From contig NC_066286.1 in NCBI RefSeq assembly GCF_905404315.1, forward strand, positions 7,501-71,500: 64,000 bases of DNA, given 5' to 3'. The notes beneath the pieces are model-generated. The model had not been told where the DNA came from and did no database searches. It saw only the letters and a program-made list of their open reading frames with translations. Source of the DNA: Leptidea sinapis. Lineage: Eukaryota > Arthropoda > Insecta > Lepidoptera > Pieridae. A program made the translations under genes and the position numbers. Positions within the stretch are counted from its first letter, which is position 1. Each line of letters begins with the position of its first letter. Shown piece after piece: positions 38,831-50,605 of this stretch.

Positions 38831-39505
38831 AATGTAAAACAAAGTAACAATAACACACGTTTTAATTCTTTAAAAAGTGTTCTGTTTAAATGTGAAACAC
38901 TCGCATTAATTTAATTATTAATTAATTTAGTTAGTTCTAGCACATAACTCGTAGTTATATCGGATGCAATGCCCCTAAGCAATATAATCATATATACTGT
39001 GAAAGTAACTAAAGTTAATTAAGCAAGCTCTGTCTATGCCAGTTAATTGCCTTATCTGTTAACGGCTGATTTATACACTATTGAATTGGCGAGATCGATA
39101 TTTCAATCCTTTTCCAACTGTTTGTATTTTAATAACTAAACTATCGATAGTACTGAACTAAGAAAATTTATTGAGGCAGGTGTTATTTTGATACCCAAGA
39201 ATATATAAATGTTACGAGTTATATTAAGTATTAATTAAATCTACTTTAATGACAATGTAAACTCCATAAATAAAGCAGTGATAGTACGAAAATATCACGA
39301 CATGTACCTAACGGTAATGAAACTGCAAACCGTATTGACGCAACAGGAAGAGTGTGAGGGGGTGAAAGGGGAATGGGAGGGGGCTTCACGTTCCAGAGAT
39401 AAAGTGGCCTTGTAGTAGTATTATAACCTGAACAAAATGTAGGATAATTTATGAATACACAGGACCTAGATTGTCAAAAATGCATCATCAACCAATGCAA
39501 TGCGT
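38831..39505. other. Non-coding; holds a G-quadruplex motif
   Basis: Apart from the G-rich motif at 39358-39383 nothing was recognised. Confidence 0.4.
39358..39383 (+). other. G-quadruplex-forming motif
   Basis: Four G-runs (5, 4, 3 and 5) separated by TGAAA, AAT and A fit the canonical G4 pattern, unusual in this AT-rich DNA. Confidence 0.7.
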
Positions 39506-39753
39506 TACTACTGGGAGGCTCTGTTGTACAGGATGCCGGCTAGATTATGGGTACCACGACGGTACCTATTTCTGCCGTGAAGCAGTAATGTGTAAGCATT
39601 ATCTTGATGTAACGAGCACAATTGTAGTGCTGCTCAGAAGTTTTGGGCTTTTCAAGAATCCTGAGCGGCACTGCATTGTCAATGGCAGGGCGTGTGAATT
39701 ACAATCAGCTGAACGTCCTGCTCGTCTCGTCCCTAATTGTCATAAAAAAAATA
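39506..39753 (+). repeat. S3 retroposon with internal deletion
   Basis: CTGGGAGGCTCTGTTGTACA, GGATGCCGGCTAGATTATGG and GCTCGTCTCGTCCCTAATTG plus an A-run. About 60 bases between GTAAGCATTATC and TTGATGTAACGAGC, present in other S3 copies, are missing. Confidence 0.8.
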
Positions 39754-40272
39754 ATAAACAGTAAATCCATCGAGCCAGTTATAAAATATTTGTCAATAAA
39801 ACGAATTCCAATTGATAAGGCGAACTACTAACATTGGTTAAATTAAATCTTAACAGCCAATTACTGGTACAATGACCTCGTTAGCTTGAATAGCAAGATT
39901 AAGGTCAGTGAAGAAAGTACGTCGTGTTCATTCAATATTGGTCACAAAGATCGCTTCGAGCTTTTGACCACAGTCAATAAACAATTTTAAAAGTTAAATG
40001 TGTATATAAGTCTTATTTTCGAATATAATTACGTTAAACCTTCTGAAATTACCCTGACGAAAGTTTAATTTTATTTATAACCTTTAAAATTCTTTATTTA
40101 CCGTTAAAAGTGAGTTTATGTTATTGAAGAACCAACACAAATTCAAATAAATCTTATTCACTGTAAAACTTATAAGTTATTTAGTGCAAGTCAGGATGAA
40201 GTACAAAAGTTACAATAGCATTCAAATGAGTATAACAATATTCATTAACAAAATTAAAAAACAAACACCAAC
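39754..40272. other. No feature seen
   Basis: AT-rich DNA. Confidence 0.4.
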
Positions 40273-40274
40273 TA

Positions 40275-41704
40275 CACTGGCCTTCAAAAGTAAGTATCAC
40301 ACTTTTAAGATTGGGATAACGTTTTAAGTTCACAAGATATACTTTCGAAATAAAATGGACTCCAAAGAGAATTTAATTTTGTACATAAAAACTTTATAGT
40401 CGATAACCTTATTTTAAGAATTGGCTGAAAAAAAACTTCAAAAACAAAACCGTTCCTTTTTCAAAGTGGACGTTTCTGAATTACAATTTTACCATTCATA
40501 TTTTTCTTTATGTTTTAAATTTTTTTCAAGGTCGATGGGACTTGTTTTAAAAATTTATGCTAAAAAGCACATAATATTTATTTATCATGCCTCTTTCAGT
40601 TGAAGAATGTGCTAGGATCATGGCTTTTCTGGAACTAGGCATCAGTATGCGTCGCACTGCAAGAATGGTGGGTGTGACGGTACGAACGGTCCAGAAGGTA
40701 AAGCGAAGGTACGAAGAGACTGGACACCATCTGAGGAGACCTTGTAATGGCAGACCCAGGTGTACCAGTGCCCGAGAAGATCGTTATATTATTTCCACTG
40801 TGTTAAGAAATCGACACCAAAATGCAGTTGAAGTCCAGCAACAGCTACTTCAGACCCGGAGGGACTACATTAGTGACAGTACAGTGAGAAGAAGACTTGC
40901 TGAAGCAAATTTAAAACCCCGAAGACCAGCAAGTGGCCCAAAACTCGAGAGACAGCATCGAGTAGCGAGACTGCGATACGCCCGTGAACTCATACTGTGG
41001 GATGAAGAAGAATGGTCAAGAATTTTGTTTGCAGATGAGTCTCGATTCTCCCTTTACACTTCTGATGGAAGGCGAAGTGTATACAGGCGACCTGGTGAGC
41101 GATACCTTCAAGCCTGCATCTCAGAAAGAGTCCAATACGGTAGAGGCAGTGTACATGTATGGGCTGGCGTATCTTATCGGCTCGGCTTATATCGTACAAG
41201 AGTATATTCAGGAGGTCGGTATCAGCGTGATGGCTTGGCCATCAAGAAGTCCTGATCTCAACCCGTTTGAACACGCCTGGGATGAGCTTGGGAGGCTAGT
41301 CAGAAATCGCAGACCACCACCTACTACCCTCAGGGTACTAAAGCAGGCCCTGGTAGAAGAATGGGAGAATATTCCCCAACATCGGCTCCGAAACCTAGTG
41401 TTCAGTATGCCAAACCGGCTCGAAGCTGTAATCAATCAGAGCTCGAGGAGGCAATACCAGTTATTAAAAATTAAATAACATGTAATACATTTTAGTTGAA
41501 TTTTTTTACACTAAACTAAAAATGTCTATTTTCATTGTTTTATCTTTTTTAAGTTAAAAATGTTACTAATGTATAATTTTAGTTTCTAAGAATTAAAGCC
41601 TATAAAATTTGCAACAAAACGTTTTTAATCTTAAATCTCTACCTTCTATAGTTAAGAAAAAAAATTAATTTGAAAAGTGTGATACTTACTTTTGCAGGCC
41701 AGTG
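40275..41704 (+). mobile_element. Tc1-like element with intact terminal repeats, transposase deleted internally
   Basis: Left CACTGGCCTTCAAAAGTAAG and TATCACACTTTT; the reversed right end reads CACTGGCCTGCAAAAGTAAG and TATCACACTTTT. The repeats extend over ~32 bp with one mismatch. TA duplications flank it at 40273-40274 and 41705-41706. Length 1430 bp. The near-perfect ends suggest a recent insertion that could still be mobilised by an enzyme supplied elsewhere. Confidence 0.88.
40587..41478 (+). pseudogene. Tc1-like transposase (DDE) lacking the second catalytic Asp
   Basis: ATG at 40587. Residues 1-~115 are the paired-like DNA-binding region: EECARIMAFLELGISMRRTA, RMVGVTVRTVQKVKRRYEET, the GRPR-like hook GRPRCTSARED, and STVRRRLAEANLKPRRP. 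The first catalytic Asp is residue 150 (LFADESRFSLY, 41034-41036). After VHVWAGVSYR (about 41175) the frame shifts, and SAYIVQEYIQEVGISVMAWP then SRSPDLNPFEHAWDELGR continue in the next frame to the stop at 41478. The Glu of NPFEH (41269-41271) is kept. The ~55-60 residues that normally carry MQDNARPH are missing, so the deletion removes the second Asp and causes the frameshift. The two ORFs belong to one broken gene. Confidence 0.9.
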
Positions 41705-41706
41705 TA

Positions 41707-42569
41707 TCATCATTCAAATAATCTTTCACATTATAATAGGCCTTAGATGTTAATTTATTTTTTACGATACATTAAATTTTTTAACTTGGTAATATTTTAA
41801 TATCATTTGGGAGTTTATATAAAATATAACACAGTCCACTTTAAAAGATTTTGCAATTTTACGGAGCCTAGTATGTAGATGGAATTGCGAGCTTATGTTT
41901 GTTTCGAGTATTGACATTATGTACCTACATCATTATTATTTTTAAATAGGATAATATGTTTATGAGTGTACAGAAAGAAATTAATTCCAAAAATATTCTT
42001 GTGGATTGGTAGGAATTAATTGCGAACAGTTCCTTAAAATTACAAAGACAATATAAATAAATTATTATTTAAGCATCAAACAAAATGCAATATCTTATTA
42101 TTTTGTGCACATTTGAATACAATCATTAAAAGTAAGCACTTCTTCATTATTCATAAATCACGTTAAAACCGTAAGATTACGTAAATTTCGTAAAACTGAT
42201 CAGAGGTCGTTGTACCCAAATACTAGTTCATACTGAGAAAATGTATTCTTGAACTTGAGCTTCATCTTAAATATAATGAATTCGTTACAAGTTAATGCAA
42301 ATTAGTTTTAAAATATTCTTGTTAAAATTGGAAATCATATAAGGTATGGAGACCACTGGGAGCTATAATAAAATATAAAATATATCAATAATATTAAGGG
42401 GTTAGTTACCAGTACTATTTATTTACTATTATTATTAAATAAGCTGAAGCAAATAAATAGTAATGAATTAAGAATTGAATAAAATTTTAATAATGCTTAT
42501 AGGCTGGCAAAATCTTACAAATCTAGCCCAATATTATTAAATATAAAAATGGTTAATAGAAATAAAGGT
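41707..42569. other. No feature seen
   Basis: AT-rich non-coding DNA. Confidence 0.4.
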
Positions 42570-42582
42570 AGTCCTGAACAAT

Positions 42583-42777
42583 CCAAATGTTTTTAGTTTA
42601 CTTGAGTGTCAATTTTGAAAGTATTCGTCTTCAAAAACAAACACGTGTTTTGCCTCTACACGAGGTATCCTCAGGAGATGTTGACTGGCCAAAGACGTTG
42701 AGAGTTTTACTCAAGAAAACTCAAAAAATTTGAATAACTATGGATTTCCCCAAATAACGCCTACTTCAATAAAAAAA
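42583..42777 (+). repeat. S4 retroposon with inverted 5' part and 13-bp target duplications
   Basis: AGTCCTGAACAAT flanks the insertion exactly (42570-42582 and 42778-42790). The right part (AAGAAAACTCAAAA, then ATGGATTTCCCCAAATAACG, CCTACTTCAAT and A-run) is in normal orientation. The left part (ACACGTGTTTTGCCTCTACA, CGAGGTATCCTCAGGAGATG) is inverted relative to 51250-51430. Confidence 0.75.
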
Positions 42778-42790
42778 AGTCCTGAACAAT

Positions 42791-43489
42791 ATAATTGTCG
42801 AGACACTCAGTACAAGGGACCCACAAACGCAGATAGCATACAAAGTATATGTATCAATAGAGCCGGTGAAAACCCAAGGGCTGGTATTTAATACGGCAAA
42901 TAGATTAGCCAAAACACCCACTCGGAAATTCTTCCAACATTCTTGGTACACTTCCTCATAGTGCCAGGCTTACTACATGTCAATTATATTGACTATTGCA
43001 ATTTATAGAATTTAAAGAATTATTTTATTGTAAATAAGCAAATGTTTAAACAAGTTAATATCATATTATGTTGATCAAAACGCAAAGAGGATGGATAAAA
43101 ACAGATAGACTATACAAATTTTAGTCGCGAACGTAGATGGGTGGGTACTTTTTGACATAATTCCAACAATTTACAATCATTTCAAACTGTCTCATGTTCA
43201 CTGATTCGTGCACAAAAAATTGACCAGTGCATTGGACCACGGTTCTTATAAATGAAGTTGAATCATCGTTTATAGCATTCGCTCTCAGTGGCTGTCAACC
43301 TTTTTTTGTTAGCAATTATGATATAACGGCGACGACTATGGTTCTTGTTATCTATAATAGCTACTTGTTCAGCTATAGTTTTTGCCTTTTTAGATATCAT
43401 TCGTTTTTTATTACTTTATGATATAAAACAACGAGCAAATGAAAATCAAATATTAATTTATGGATATGTTCCACTTTTACGATTTATCT
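42791..43489. other. No feature seen
   Basis: AT-rich DNA. Confidence 0.4.
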
Positions 43490-43806
43490 AATATATAAAA
43501 TTCTCGTGTCACGGTGTGCGGGACCGAACTCCTCCGAAACGGCTTGACCGATTCTCATGAAATTTTGAGTGCATATTAGGTAGGTCTGAGAATCGGACAA
43601 CATTTATTTTTCATCCCCCTAAATGTTAAGGGTGGTCCACACGAATGTGTTTTTCTTAATTTTTTTTACATTTTTTTTAATTGTTTGATTATGAGTCAGC
43701 ATTAAAAAATACATACAACTTCAAATTTTCACCCATCTACGATCAACAGTTACTTTTGTATCGCGATTTTAATATCGGCAATACAACGTTTGCTGGGTCA
43801 GCAAGT
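43490..43806 (+). mobile_element. Helitron-like element (H1)
   Basis: ATATATAAAATTCTCGTGTC, TCCTCCGAAACGGCTTGACC, TAGGTCTGAGAATCGGACAA, CACCCATCTACGATCAACAG, and the end ACAACGTTTGCTGGGTCAGC then AAGT. Best copy of the type in the window; its last bases differ by one from CTAGT. Confidence 0.7.
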
Positions 43807-43975
43807 ACTATTAATAAAATGGTATGTAAACTGGCATATTAATATTTTTATGACAAGAAATAACGAGATAGCCAAGACATGGTTAGCAATATCATCATGT
43901 TATTTACGCTTTGAACTGCTAGAAGCAAGTGTAGCAAAATTTTGAAAACTAAAAATTAAGAGAAGCCCTGGAACA
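43807..43975. other. No feature seen
   Basis: Short AT-rich stretch. Confidence 0.4.
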
Positions 43976-44122
43976 CTGGTCGTCACCTTGAGACATAAAA
44001 TGTCAAATCTCAGTAGCTCAGTAATTTCACAAAAAGATTTTGCATACGTCTTATGCTTCGCCGCAGGAAGGGGCGCCGCTGGGGTATCTTTTTAGCCGCA
44101 GGCATCCTATTCAACGGAGAAT
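43976..44122 (-). repeat. Decayed S3 fragment
   Basis: GGTCGTCACCTTGAGACATA, CAGTAATTTCAC and GGGGCGCCGCTGGGGTATCT then GCAGGCATCCTATTC match reversed S3 with deletions. Confidence 0.6.
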
Positions 44123-44256
44123 CCGAATGATTACAATTATACATTGTTCTCTTCCCTGGAGTGGGAACCATAAGCTTCTGACTGCTACAATTCATTAAAA
44201 CAAAACAAATCTTATAACTTTATTTAAAATACTATGATAACATTAAATTAAAGTTA

Positions 44257-44460
44257 TTACGGGGAAGTGTAAAAAGAATACTGGCAATATTTCCTTGGAC
44301 GCTGATCCGTTGACCGAAGTAGCTGCCAGCGCTTGGGTTTTGCAGTAGCCCTATTGAGGCTTGTAGATAGTAGTTTGTACTTTTGGATCAGCCTAGCTAT
44401 CCAACGTGGAAATGCTGCCAGTATTCTTAGTACGAGTCCCCGTAATGATAGTTTCAATTT
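44257..44460 (+). other. Possible decayed coding relic
   Basis: A plus-strand frame reads WISLAIQRGNAASILSTSPR then NDSFNLM before a stop at ~44462. IQRGNAASxxxT looks like a conserved protein end I have seen in lepidopteran repeats, but I cannot name the family. An opposite ORF covers the same bases. Confidence 0.3.
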
Positions 44461-46137
44461 AATGTAATCATAGTATTGTAAATATAGTTATTAGATTTGT
44501 TTCGTTTCTGTAAATATATTAATTTACATTAATATGTCCTAATACCATTCATCGGACGGGAATAACGCTCACTTGATGGTAACGGATCAAACGTGGCCGT
44601 TTGTCACCTACGGTTGAGTTTCTTTTGTAGAAACTGTTAATAAGAAAATATTACGAAAATATTATTCTTGAGTTTAAATGAAACTAAGAATGAAAAACGA
44701 ATATATTGAAAGCAATAATGATGACATACGTTATTTGCATTCTCAACCTGATTTGATGATTTTGAACTAAAATCGAATTCAATCTATTACTGGCTTCTGT
44801 GCGGGATTTCTTCTATGTTAAATTGATCCTTATATTTTTTGCACCCCACACAATATCTGTGAAAAAACTTATGAACATTTGATTGAATACATTCACACAT
44901 TCGCATATTTTATCAAATTTAAAAGGATGTAAATATTAAAAATTTTATTCCTCTTGTTAGTAATAAGTAAAGGAGGCTCCAGTAATCATGTTCGCACTCG
45001 AATGGTTTTAAAATTATAGCGGGAAATGGGGAGAGTTAGCTTTATTGATTTCTGTGTCTTTGTTCTCACTGACTATGAACTATAAAATTGGATTTGTCTT
45101 TACATTACTCATAAATCTTCACTCATAAATGTATATTAAATTGTCTCATAATATTATATGAACCACATTGAAGTGCTGTCTGAATTGCTCTCACAATCTT
45201 AATTTTAATTAATTTGGTAATAAAGTTGTCTCTTTTTAATTAAACGTGATTTAAAAGCCCAAATAACGGGACCAAAAACCTGATAAATTGAATAACATTA
45301 CGAAAACGCAAAGATACGTACATTTTAGAAAATTTATATTCACGCAAAAGTTTTTGATATACATTGTAATCAAATTATGTTGATAAATTAATAAATATAA
45401 TATAAGCCAGCCTTAAACTTGATTATTGCAAGTAAACCCTTTCTGTTCATTCTCTTTTCCAAAGTCAAAGAAATCACAAGAGCGTTGCCAAAGTTTAAGG
45501 TTCGTTCATCGTTTGAAAGTTTGATAGCCCGTGGAAAGAGAAGTAAATCTAATTTTATATTCTTTACGTCAGACTGATGGTGCGTTTGCATTGAATTTCA
45601 CTTGATGGCAAGCGGCAATAAGGACAAAAATGAAGGCCGTGCAAATTGTAAAAACACTCTGTTTTTAATCTTTGGTAAAAGAAGCCGTTAGAAGATAACT
45701 CCACAACTTAGCCGTTCGTATAATGATGCTAGAAATAATTTCTCAAATCGCTTGATGTTCCTTAAGAATGTTTGTAATGAAAAAACACAACATTATAAAT
45801 ATATATATCTTATATAGCTCAGACCAAAGGTGCACAATACCTGATTCGTAATATTGCATATATTTTGAATGCAAGAACCACAGGTTCATAGACTGTGGAA
45901 TAACGGTGAATAAATTGTAACATAATGCATAAATCTGTTTGAGATGTTGACATGTTTCATCTTATAAGGGATCATAATCGAATCAAATTAAGTATATTAT
46001 TATTTTTATGGTAATTTTCCAATTGGTATTAAGTACATTAATCCAATACTATAAAATACTTTGGTACTGTTATTTCGATGATATCGCATGTTAGCTTTTT
46101 TATATTCATTACTATTACTGTTGTTCCGGTCAAAGTT
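44461..46137. other. Mostly no feature; faint LINE-tail resemblance near 45460-45540
   Basis: AAGAAATCACAAGAGCGTTG followed by CCAAAGTTTAAGG resembles the reversed region of an LA-related LINE (GAATCACAGGAGCGTTGCCG). Too weak to call. The rest is AT-rich. Confidence 0.3.
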
Positions 46138-46222
46138 GTCGGGAGAGTTTGGATGAGAGCAGCTCAGGACTGATCGTCGTCTTTAGGGGAGGCCTTTTTC
46201 CAGCTACGGACGACTTTCGGGT
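46138..46222 (+). repeat. RTE 3' end remnant
   Basis: GAGAGTTTGGATGAGAGCAG, CTCAGGACTGATCGTCGTC and GGGGAGGCCTTTTTCCAGCT then ACGACTTTCGGGT match the final part of the RTE fragments. Confidence 0.65.
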
Positions 46223-46477
46223 AAAGAGAATATGACCTTAAAAAAATTTAAAGATCTTTTCGACGTGGTGTCAGAATGCTGTCAGTTAAATAGAAGAAAA
46301 GTTCATAGAAAACTTTTTAAATAGAAAAGATTTAAACAAGCGTATTTTAACAATATTGTTTGTTCATAAGTAATCAATCAACAACGAAAATATAAACATC
46401 AACTCAAAAATAAAAAAGAAACTACATAAACAGTTACGTATATTACGTTTGGACGTTTCAATTTAATCCAGAAATCT
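46223..46477. other. No feature seen
   Basis: AT-rich DNA. Confidence 0.4.
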
Positions 46478-46690
46478 ATGGATTGGTAGCACAGCAGTAA
46501 TATGCAAGCAAGATTTGCGCCAAAGCTAGTAGTTACTCGGCTATTGAGCCCAAACTTTTATGTCTCATAGTAACGAGCGAAATTGTGATACGGCTAGGAA
46601 TTTGTATTTTTTACGAATCGAATACATTGTAATTGTGCGTATCACTTAACATCAATGATCAGGTGTACGTCTTGTTCATCATGTAACTTC
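46478..46690 (+). repeat. Strongly decayed S3 copy
   Basis: TGGTAGCACAGCAGTAATAT, CTTTTATGTCTCATAGTAAC, GAGCGAAATTGTGATACGGC and GTACGTCTTGTTCATCATGT keep the S3 order with many changes. Confidence 0.5.
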
Positions 46691-47112
46691 TTTTATAATA
46701 ACATCAAACCTTTTTATTATTATCTTACTATAAAAGTCTATACAAAATTTGCGTATTTGTTAAAGATTATTCTACTGCCATACTGTTTTCGTAAGCAGTA
46801 AATGGAGCGTCACTCCGATTCTCGGAAGATTCGTGTTGCTTGTAACCGATCGGTGGATTAATTAAAACTATTGCTTGGTTTTCATTATTGAGTTTTACGC
46901 GGACGGTTAGTTCAGCGTTATGCTATTGTTCTTCGTGAGATTTTCCTCGTTTTAATTAATTTATTTGTCCTACTAGCGACTTATTGTCTAATAATATGTT
47001 TACTTTAGTTCTAAATAATTAATGGAACTGCTAGGTCTGTTTGAACTATATACTATGTAATTATGTTTGAATATGACTGTTTGTTTCCTGAATTAAATAA
47101 ATAAATAAACAC
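46691..47112. other. Non-coding; LINE AAAT tail at 47096-47112
   Basis: CCTGAATTAAATAAATAAAT then AAAC ends a probable plus-strand LINE 3' UTR (47040-47112). The rest shows no feature. Confidence 0.35.
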
Positions 47113-47121
47113 AATCCTCGA

Positions 47122-47212
47122 AAGATATGGCCTATAGCTTGACCGACAAATGGCCAGTAAGGCAGTAAAGTGCTCGAATGGCGACCACGTACCGGAAGAC
47201 GCAGTGTAAGTA
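47122..47212 (+). repeat. RTE fragment interrupted by mariner copy 2
   Basis: GGCCAGTAAGGCAGTAAAGT, GCTCGAATGGCGACCACGTA and CCGGAAGACGCAGTGT match 36335-36395. The match stops a few bases before the mariner TIR at 47218. Confidence 0.65.
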
Positions 47213-47217
47213 CCTAG

Positions 47218-47702
47218 GTAACACTGAAAATGTTTAGAAAATGAAAAAAAGGCTTAATGTAGAAAGTTTAAAGTAAAAAGTACTTTTATTGTTTTTCGAA
47301 GTAATCTCCGTTCCTCTCTACACATCGTCGCATTCGATGGAACCACTGAGAAAAGCAGTGGGCCCATTCTTCCTTAGAAGTCTCTTCTATGGCATTTTCG
47401 TACGCTTTCACCGTATCTTCAGGGCTCGTAAAGCGAATACCTCTAATTTTATCTTTAGTTCTTTTGAATAAATAAAAGTCGCAGGGCGCCAGGTCAGGAC
47501 TGTAAGACGGAAGACTCCTTATCTCGACACCTGCCATAGTCAAATATTCAAAAGTCCTTATTGCGCTTAAGCATTGCCGTGGTGAAGGAGGATCCTGCTT
47601 CGAGGGCGCTGCTGTCGAATTTTTTCCAAGACAACAGGCACACAGCGATTGACACACCAGTCTGCAGTAACTGTCCTTCCATCTTCTAGCACAACTGTCG
47701 CT
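47218..47702 (-). pseudogene. mariner copy 2, C-terminal transposase half
   Basis: TAGGTAACACTGAAAATG at 47216 is the same TIR as in 23560-24845. The minus-strand frame (47286-47708) reads TFEYLTMAGVEIRSLPSYSP, DLAPCDFYLFKRTKDKIRGI and ends CVERNGDYFEKQ. The third catalytic Asp (47478-47480) and the following FYLF are intact, unlike copy 1. Homology ends at ~47702 (CTGTCGC), so the DNA-binding half, the first Asp and the right TIR are absent; the second Asp (HHDNA) is also lost through a frame break near 47570. Confidence 0.85.
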
Positions 47703-48479
47703 TAGCACAACCTTAGGCTAATGAACTAATCAAAATATCTTATCAGACAGTAACATTAAAACTTAACGGCACACCGTTTTATGGAACCACTGCTTTAATC
47801 TTATGATGAGTGAGTGTATATGAGATTTTACGAACGATTGCGGGAACTTTTGGCATCTGATAATAAATTTTTTGTCTGCTGTTTTCTTTTATTAGCTGAT
47901 AATAGCCGCATCTGCATAAATCAATTAAACTATTTCATAGAAATTTTAAGGTATCCTACATACGGACAAATTTTTGGATCTCAAACGATAACTGTCTTTA
48001 ACGTAAATTTTTCCCTTTAATTTTAACGTAGCTGAACCCACTTTTAAGCTCCTCTTTTAAGTTTAGCAAATATATACTTGATACAGGGAAAATACGATCT
48101 AAACTAGGACAATATCAAGTTTTATCGCATCACTCGCTCTGCATTCAAATTAAAATCCGTGTCTGCAAATAATGATGCATTCGTTCCTCGTGGAGGCGTT
48201 AAACCCGGCCAAAGCTTAACTTGAATCAACCTGTTTGTCAGCATTTTTTTAACTGTGAAACCGGGCTTCTGATCAATCATATTTTTATTATAGATAGAGT
48301 TTTTGAATCCACAATGAATAATATTTTTATGAGTTAGGCGTGTATTTTATATGACAGATTTGCCCGCTTGATTACTATGCAAAATAATACTAACAAAATT
48401 TTCAGCAAGCCTTACGAATTTAGTTGATTAAAATATAGAATTCTTAAAAACTATTTTTATAAATCTAAACAATTCGTTA
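47703..48479. other. No feature seen
   Basis: AT-rich DNA. Confidence 0.4.
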
Positions 48480-48740
48480 TGTTTTTAAAGTAATAACCCT
48501 CACTTCTGGGATTAATTACACAAATAAAACTGAAAACAAAATTTTATGAAGGATGCGGGACCCAAACCCGCGACATCTCGCGTTTCGACAACTGAGCCAA
48601 CTGTTCGAGTGATATGTCGATTATATAATCTTGTATGCTTTGTCATGGCATGGCAACTCTCAGGTTGTGGCTTCATCTACAGGATCTACTTTACAATTGA
48701 TAACCAGCTCAACCCCAATATTTACATATTAGTAAATTGA
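48480..48740 (-). repeat. tRNA-related SINE, complete order of parts
   Basis: Plus strand: TAACCCTCACTTCTGGGATT, ACACAAATAAAACTGAAAAC, GATGCGGGACCCAAACCCGC, CAACTGAGCCAACTGTTCGA, then GGCAACTCTCAGGTTGTGGC, CATCTACAGGATCTACTTTA and AGCTCAACCCCAATATTTAC. The tRNA-like part sits between a ~120-bp leader and the tail, so the unit may be composite. Confidence 0.7.
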
Positions 48741-50514
48741 CTTGAGACGACTTGCAAGAGTGACCTCTTCCAAATCACAATTTGTAAATTATTTATTCTT
48801 TGTATATTATTTGTAATAATCATTACGACGTAAACATAATATAAAAAAATGGTAAAGGATTTGTTGCTTATATTATTTAAACAATTATCTAATCATATTT
48901 ATTTGATATTATAAGAAAGGGGTAGTGACTATTTTAATACGCCTCTTAAGAGACCTAAATAATAAACTCCGAGCGCTGCAGCTGTTTAAGCCCGAAATCT
49001 GCATTACAACTGCACTGTGAACGGACCTGCACCTTTTGGAATTCATCAACGAATTCTGACAGATGGTTACGACTAAAACGAAACTAGCACATTGATTCTC
49101 CTTTAGGACGTTATTTCAATGCTTTTCTTCACTGCTTTGTATCCAAAGCAGCGACCATCGATGAGCAGATAATAATGGTTATTCTTACCTTCTTGAAAGA
49201 AATTGTTCCGCAGGAATAGTGTAGCAAAGAATATAATATTTATGAAAAAATCGTTTACTTTAAAAAAATAACAATTTGTTATCATCACACGTCAAATTGA
49301 AGAAATCCGAACGTGCGGGTCGAACACATAATCGAACGGTACTAAAAATTAATTATTTAGAAATTATTTATATCGGTTTTTATTATTTTTAGTTAGAACA
49401 GAAATAAGAATATTCACTCTGTCAAAAAATTGCTGTCAAACCATTGCACTTTATGAGATATCTTGAGACTGCTGACAGACGGATGTAGAGCCAAGTCGTA
49501 GGAATTAGTAATTAAAGTTTCCACTGGTTATGCTGTCGCTATGGACCATTTTTAACATACTCTGTCTATAGTTTATTGTCTTGTCAGTAAACGTATCGTC
49601 AAGTCAAACAAGTTTCACTTTAAATACGCTGAAGTACCGTACTGAGAAAATCCACTTAATACTTGTTTTCGTCGGAATGTTACACTTTGAAATTGGAGCG
49701 GTACGTTAATTTGATGTTTTATTGATGCGAAAATTTTTGGCGGTGTACTAGCGAGATAATAAATCAACAACTATTTATGACGTACTAACGAACTAGAAAA
49801 TAAAATACGAATTGCATTTGTAGCTTTCATTCATAGCCCTGTTCTTTCTTCAATTTCAATGTTTACTCAGATTCCACACTAGCTCTTGAAGAAATCAGGA
49901 ACATCAATAAAATAAATACAGAGTATCGTATACTAGACAAAATAACTTCCAACAACCAATACCAATATTAAAACCAATATTAAATAAAATGAAATTGTTA
50001 ACTAAAGTAAGCAAAAGCATCCTATTTGAATACTTTAAGTAAATATAATTATTTAAACAAGCAAATTGAATTAGAAAATATTGAGGGTATTATGTGCATA
50101 CTTATGATATTATGACTGACTATAGGTCAGGACTTTTACACAAGATGGTGCTCATTTTCATTTTTTTTTACATACAGTAAATTTTATAATAAATTTTGTA
50201 GCATTGCATGTGCAAAGCCAAACAAATCGAAAAGGCTGTAAATCTTTTACTACATCATTAGAAATTCCTTACAAAGAATTGATCAATAAAAGATACTGGA
50301 GACTACGCCATAAAACGTCAGCGACTCAGTGGTAATAATTGGAAAGATTAGATTTACTATACTCGTAAGTGCTTAGCTCGATCAATAGTTTTCGCTAGTT
50401 GCATACTGCGTTTGGGTCAATGATCTCGATCGTAATTGAATTCATGCAGAAATTTATCCAAGCGCTAAATCAGTACCGTAAGTTATGTTTTCCTGAGCAA
50501 AAAATACCATTCTG
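48741..50514. other. No feature seen
   Basis: Long AT-rich stretch without recognisable ORF, TIR or SINE. A richer patch near 48960-49080 has no open frame of note. Confidence 0.4.
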
Positions 50515-50605
50515 CAAGTCAGATTAAAACAAAAAGCAACTGGTCCAAATACAGAGCCTTGTGGTACACCCACTTTTGTCTTTGGCAAATACGAGATCAG
50601 AATCT
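50515..50605 (-). pseudogene. LINE reverse transcriptase fragment (PQG motif)
   Basis: The minus strand reads AKDKSGCTTRLCIWTSCFLF in one frame and KTKVGVPQGSVFGPVAFCFN in the coding frame. GVPQGSVFGP is the RT block before the catalytic Asp pair. Only ~30 codons remain. Confidence 0.6.
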
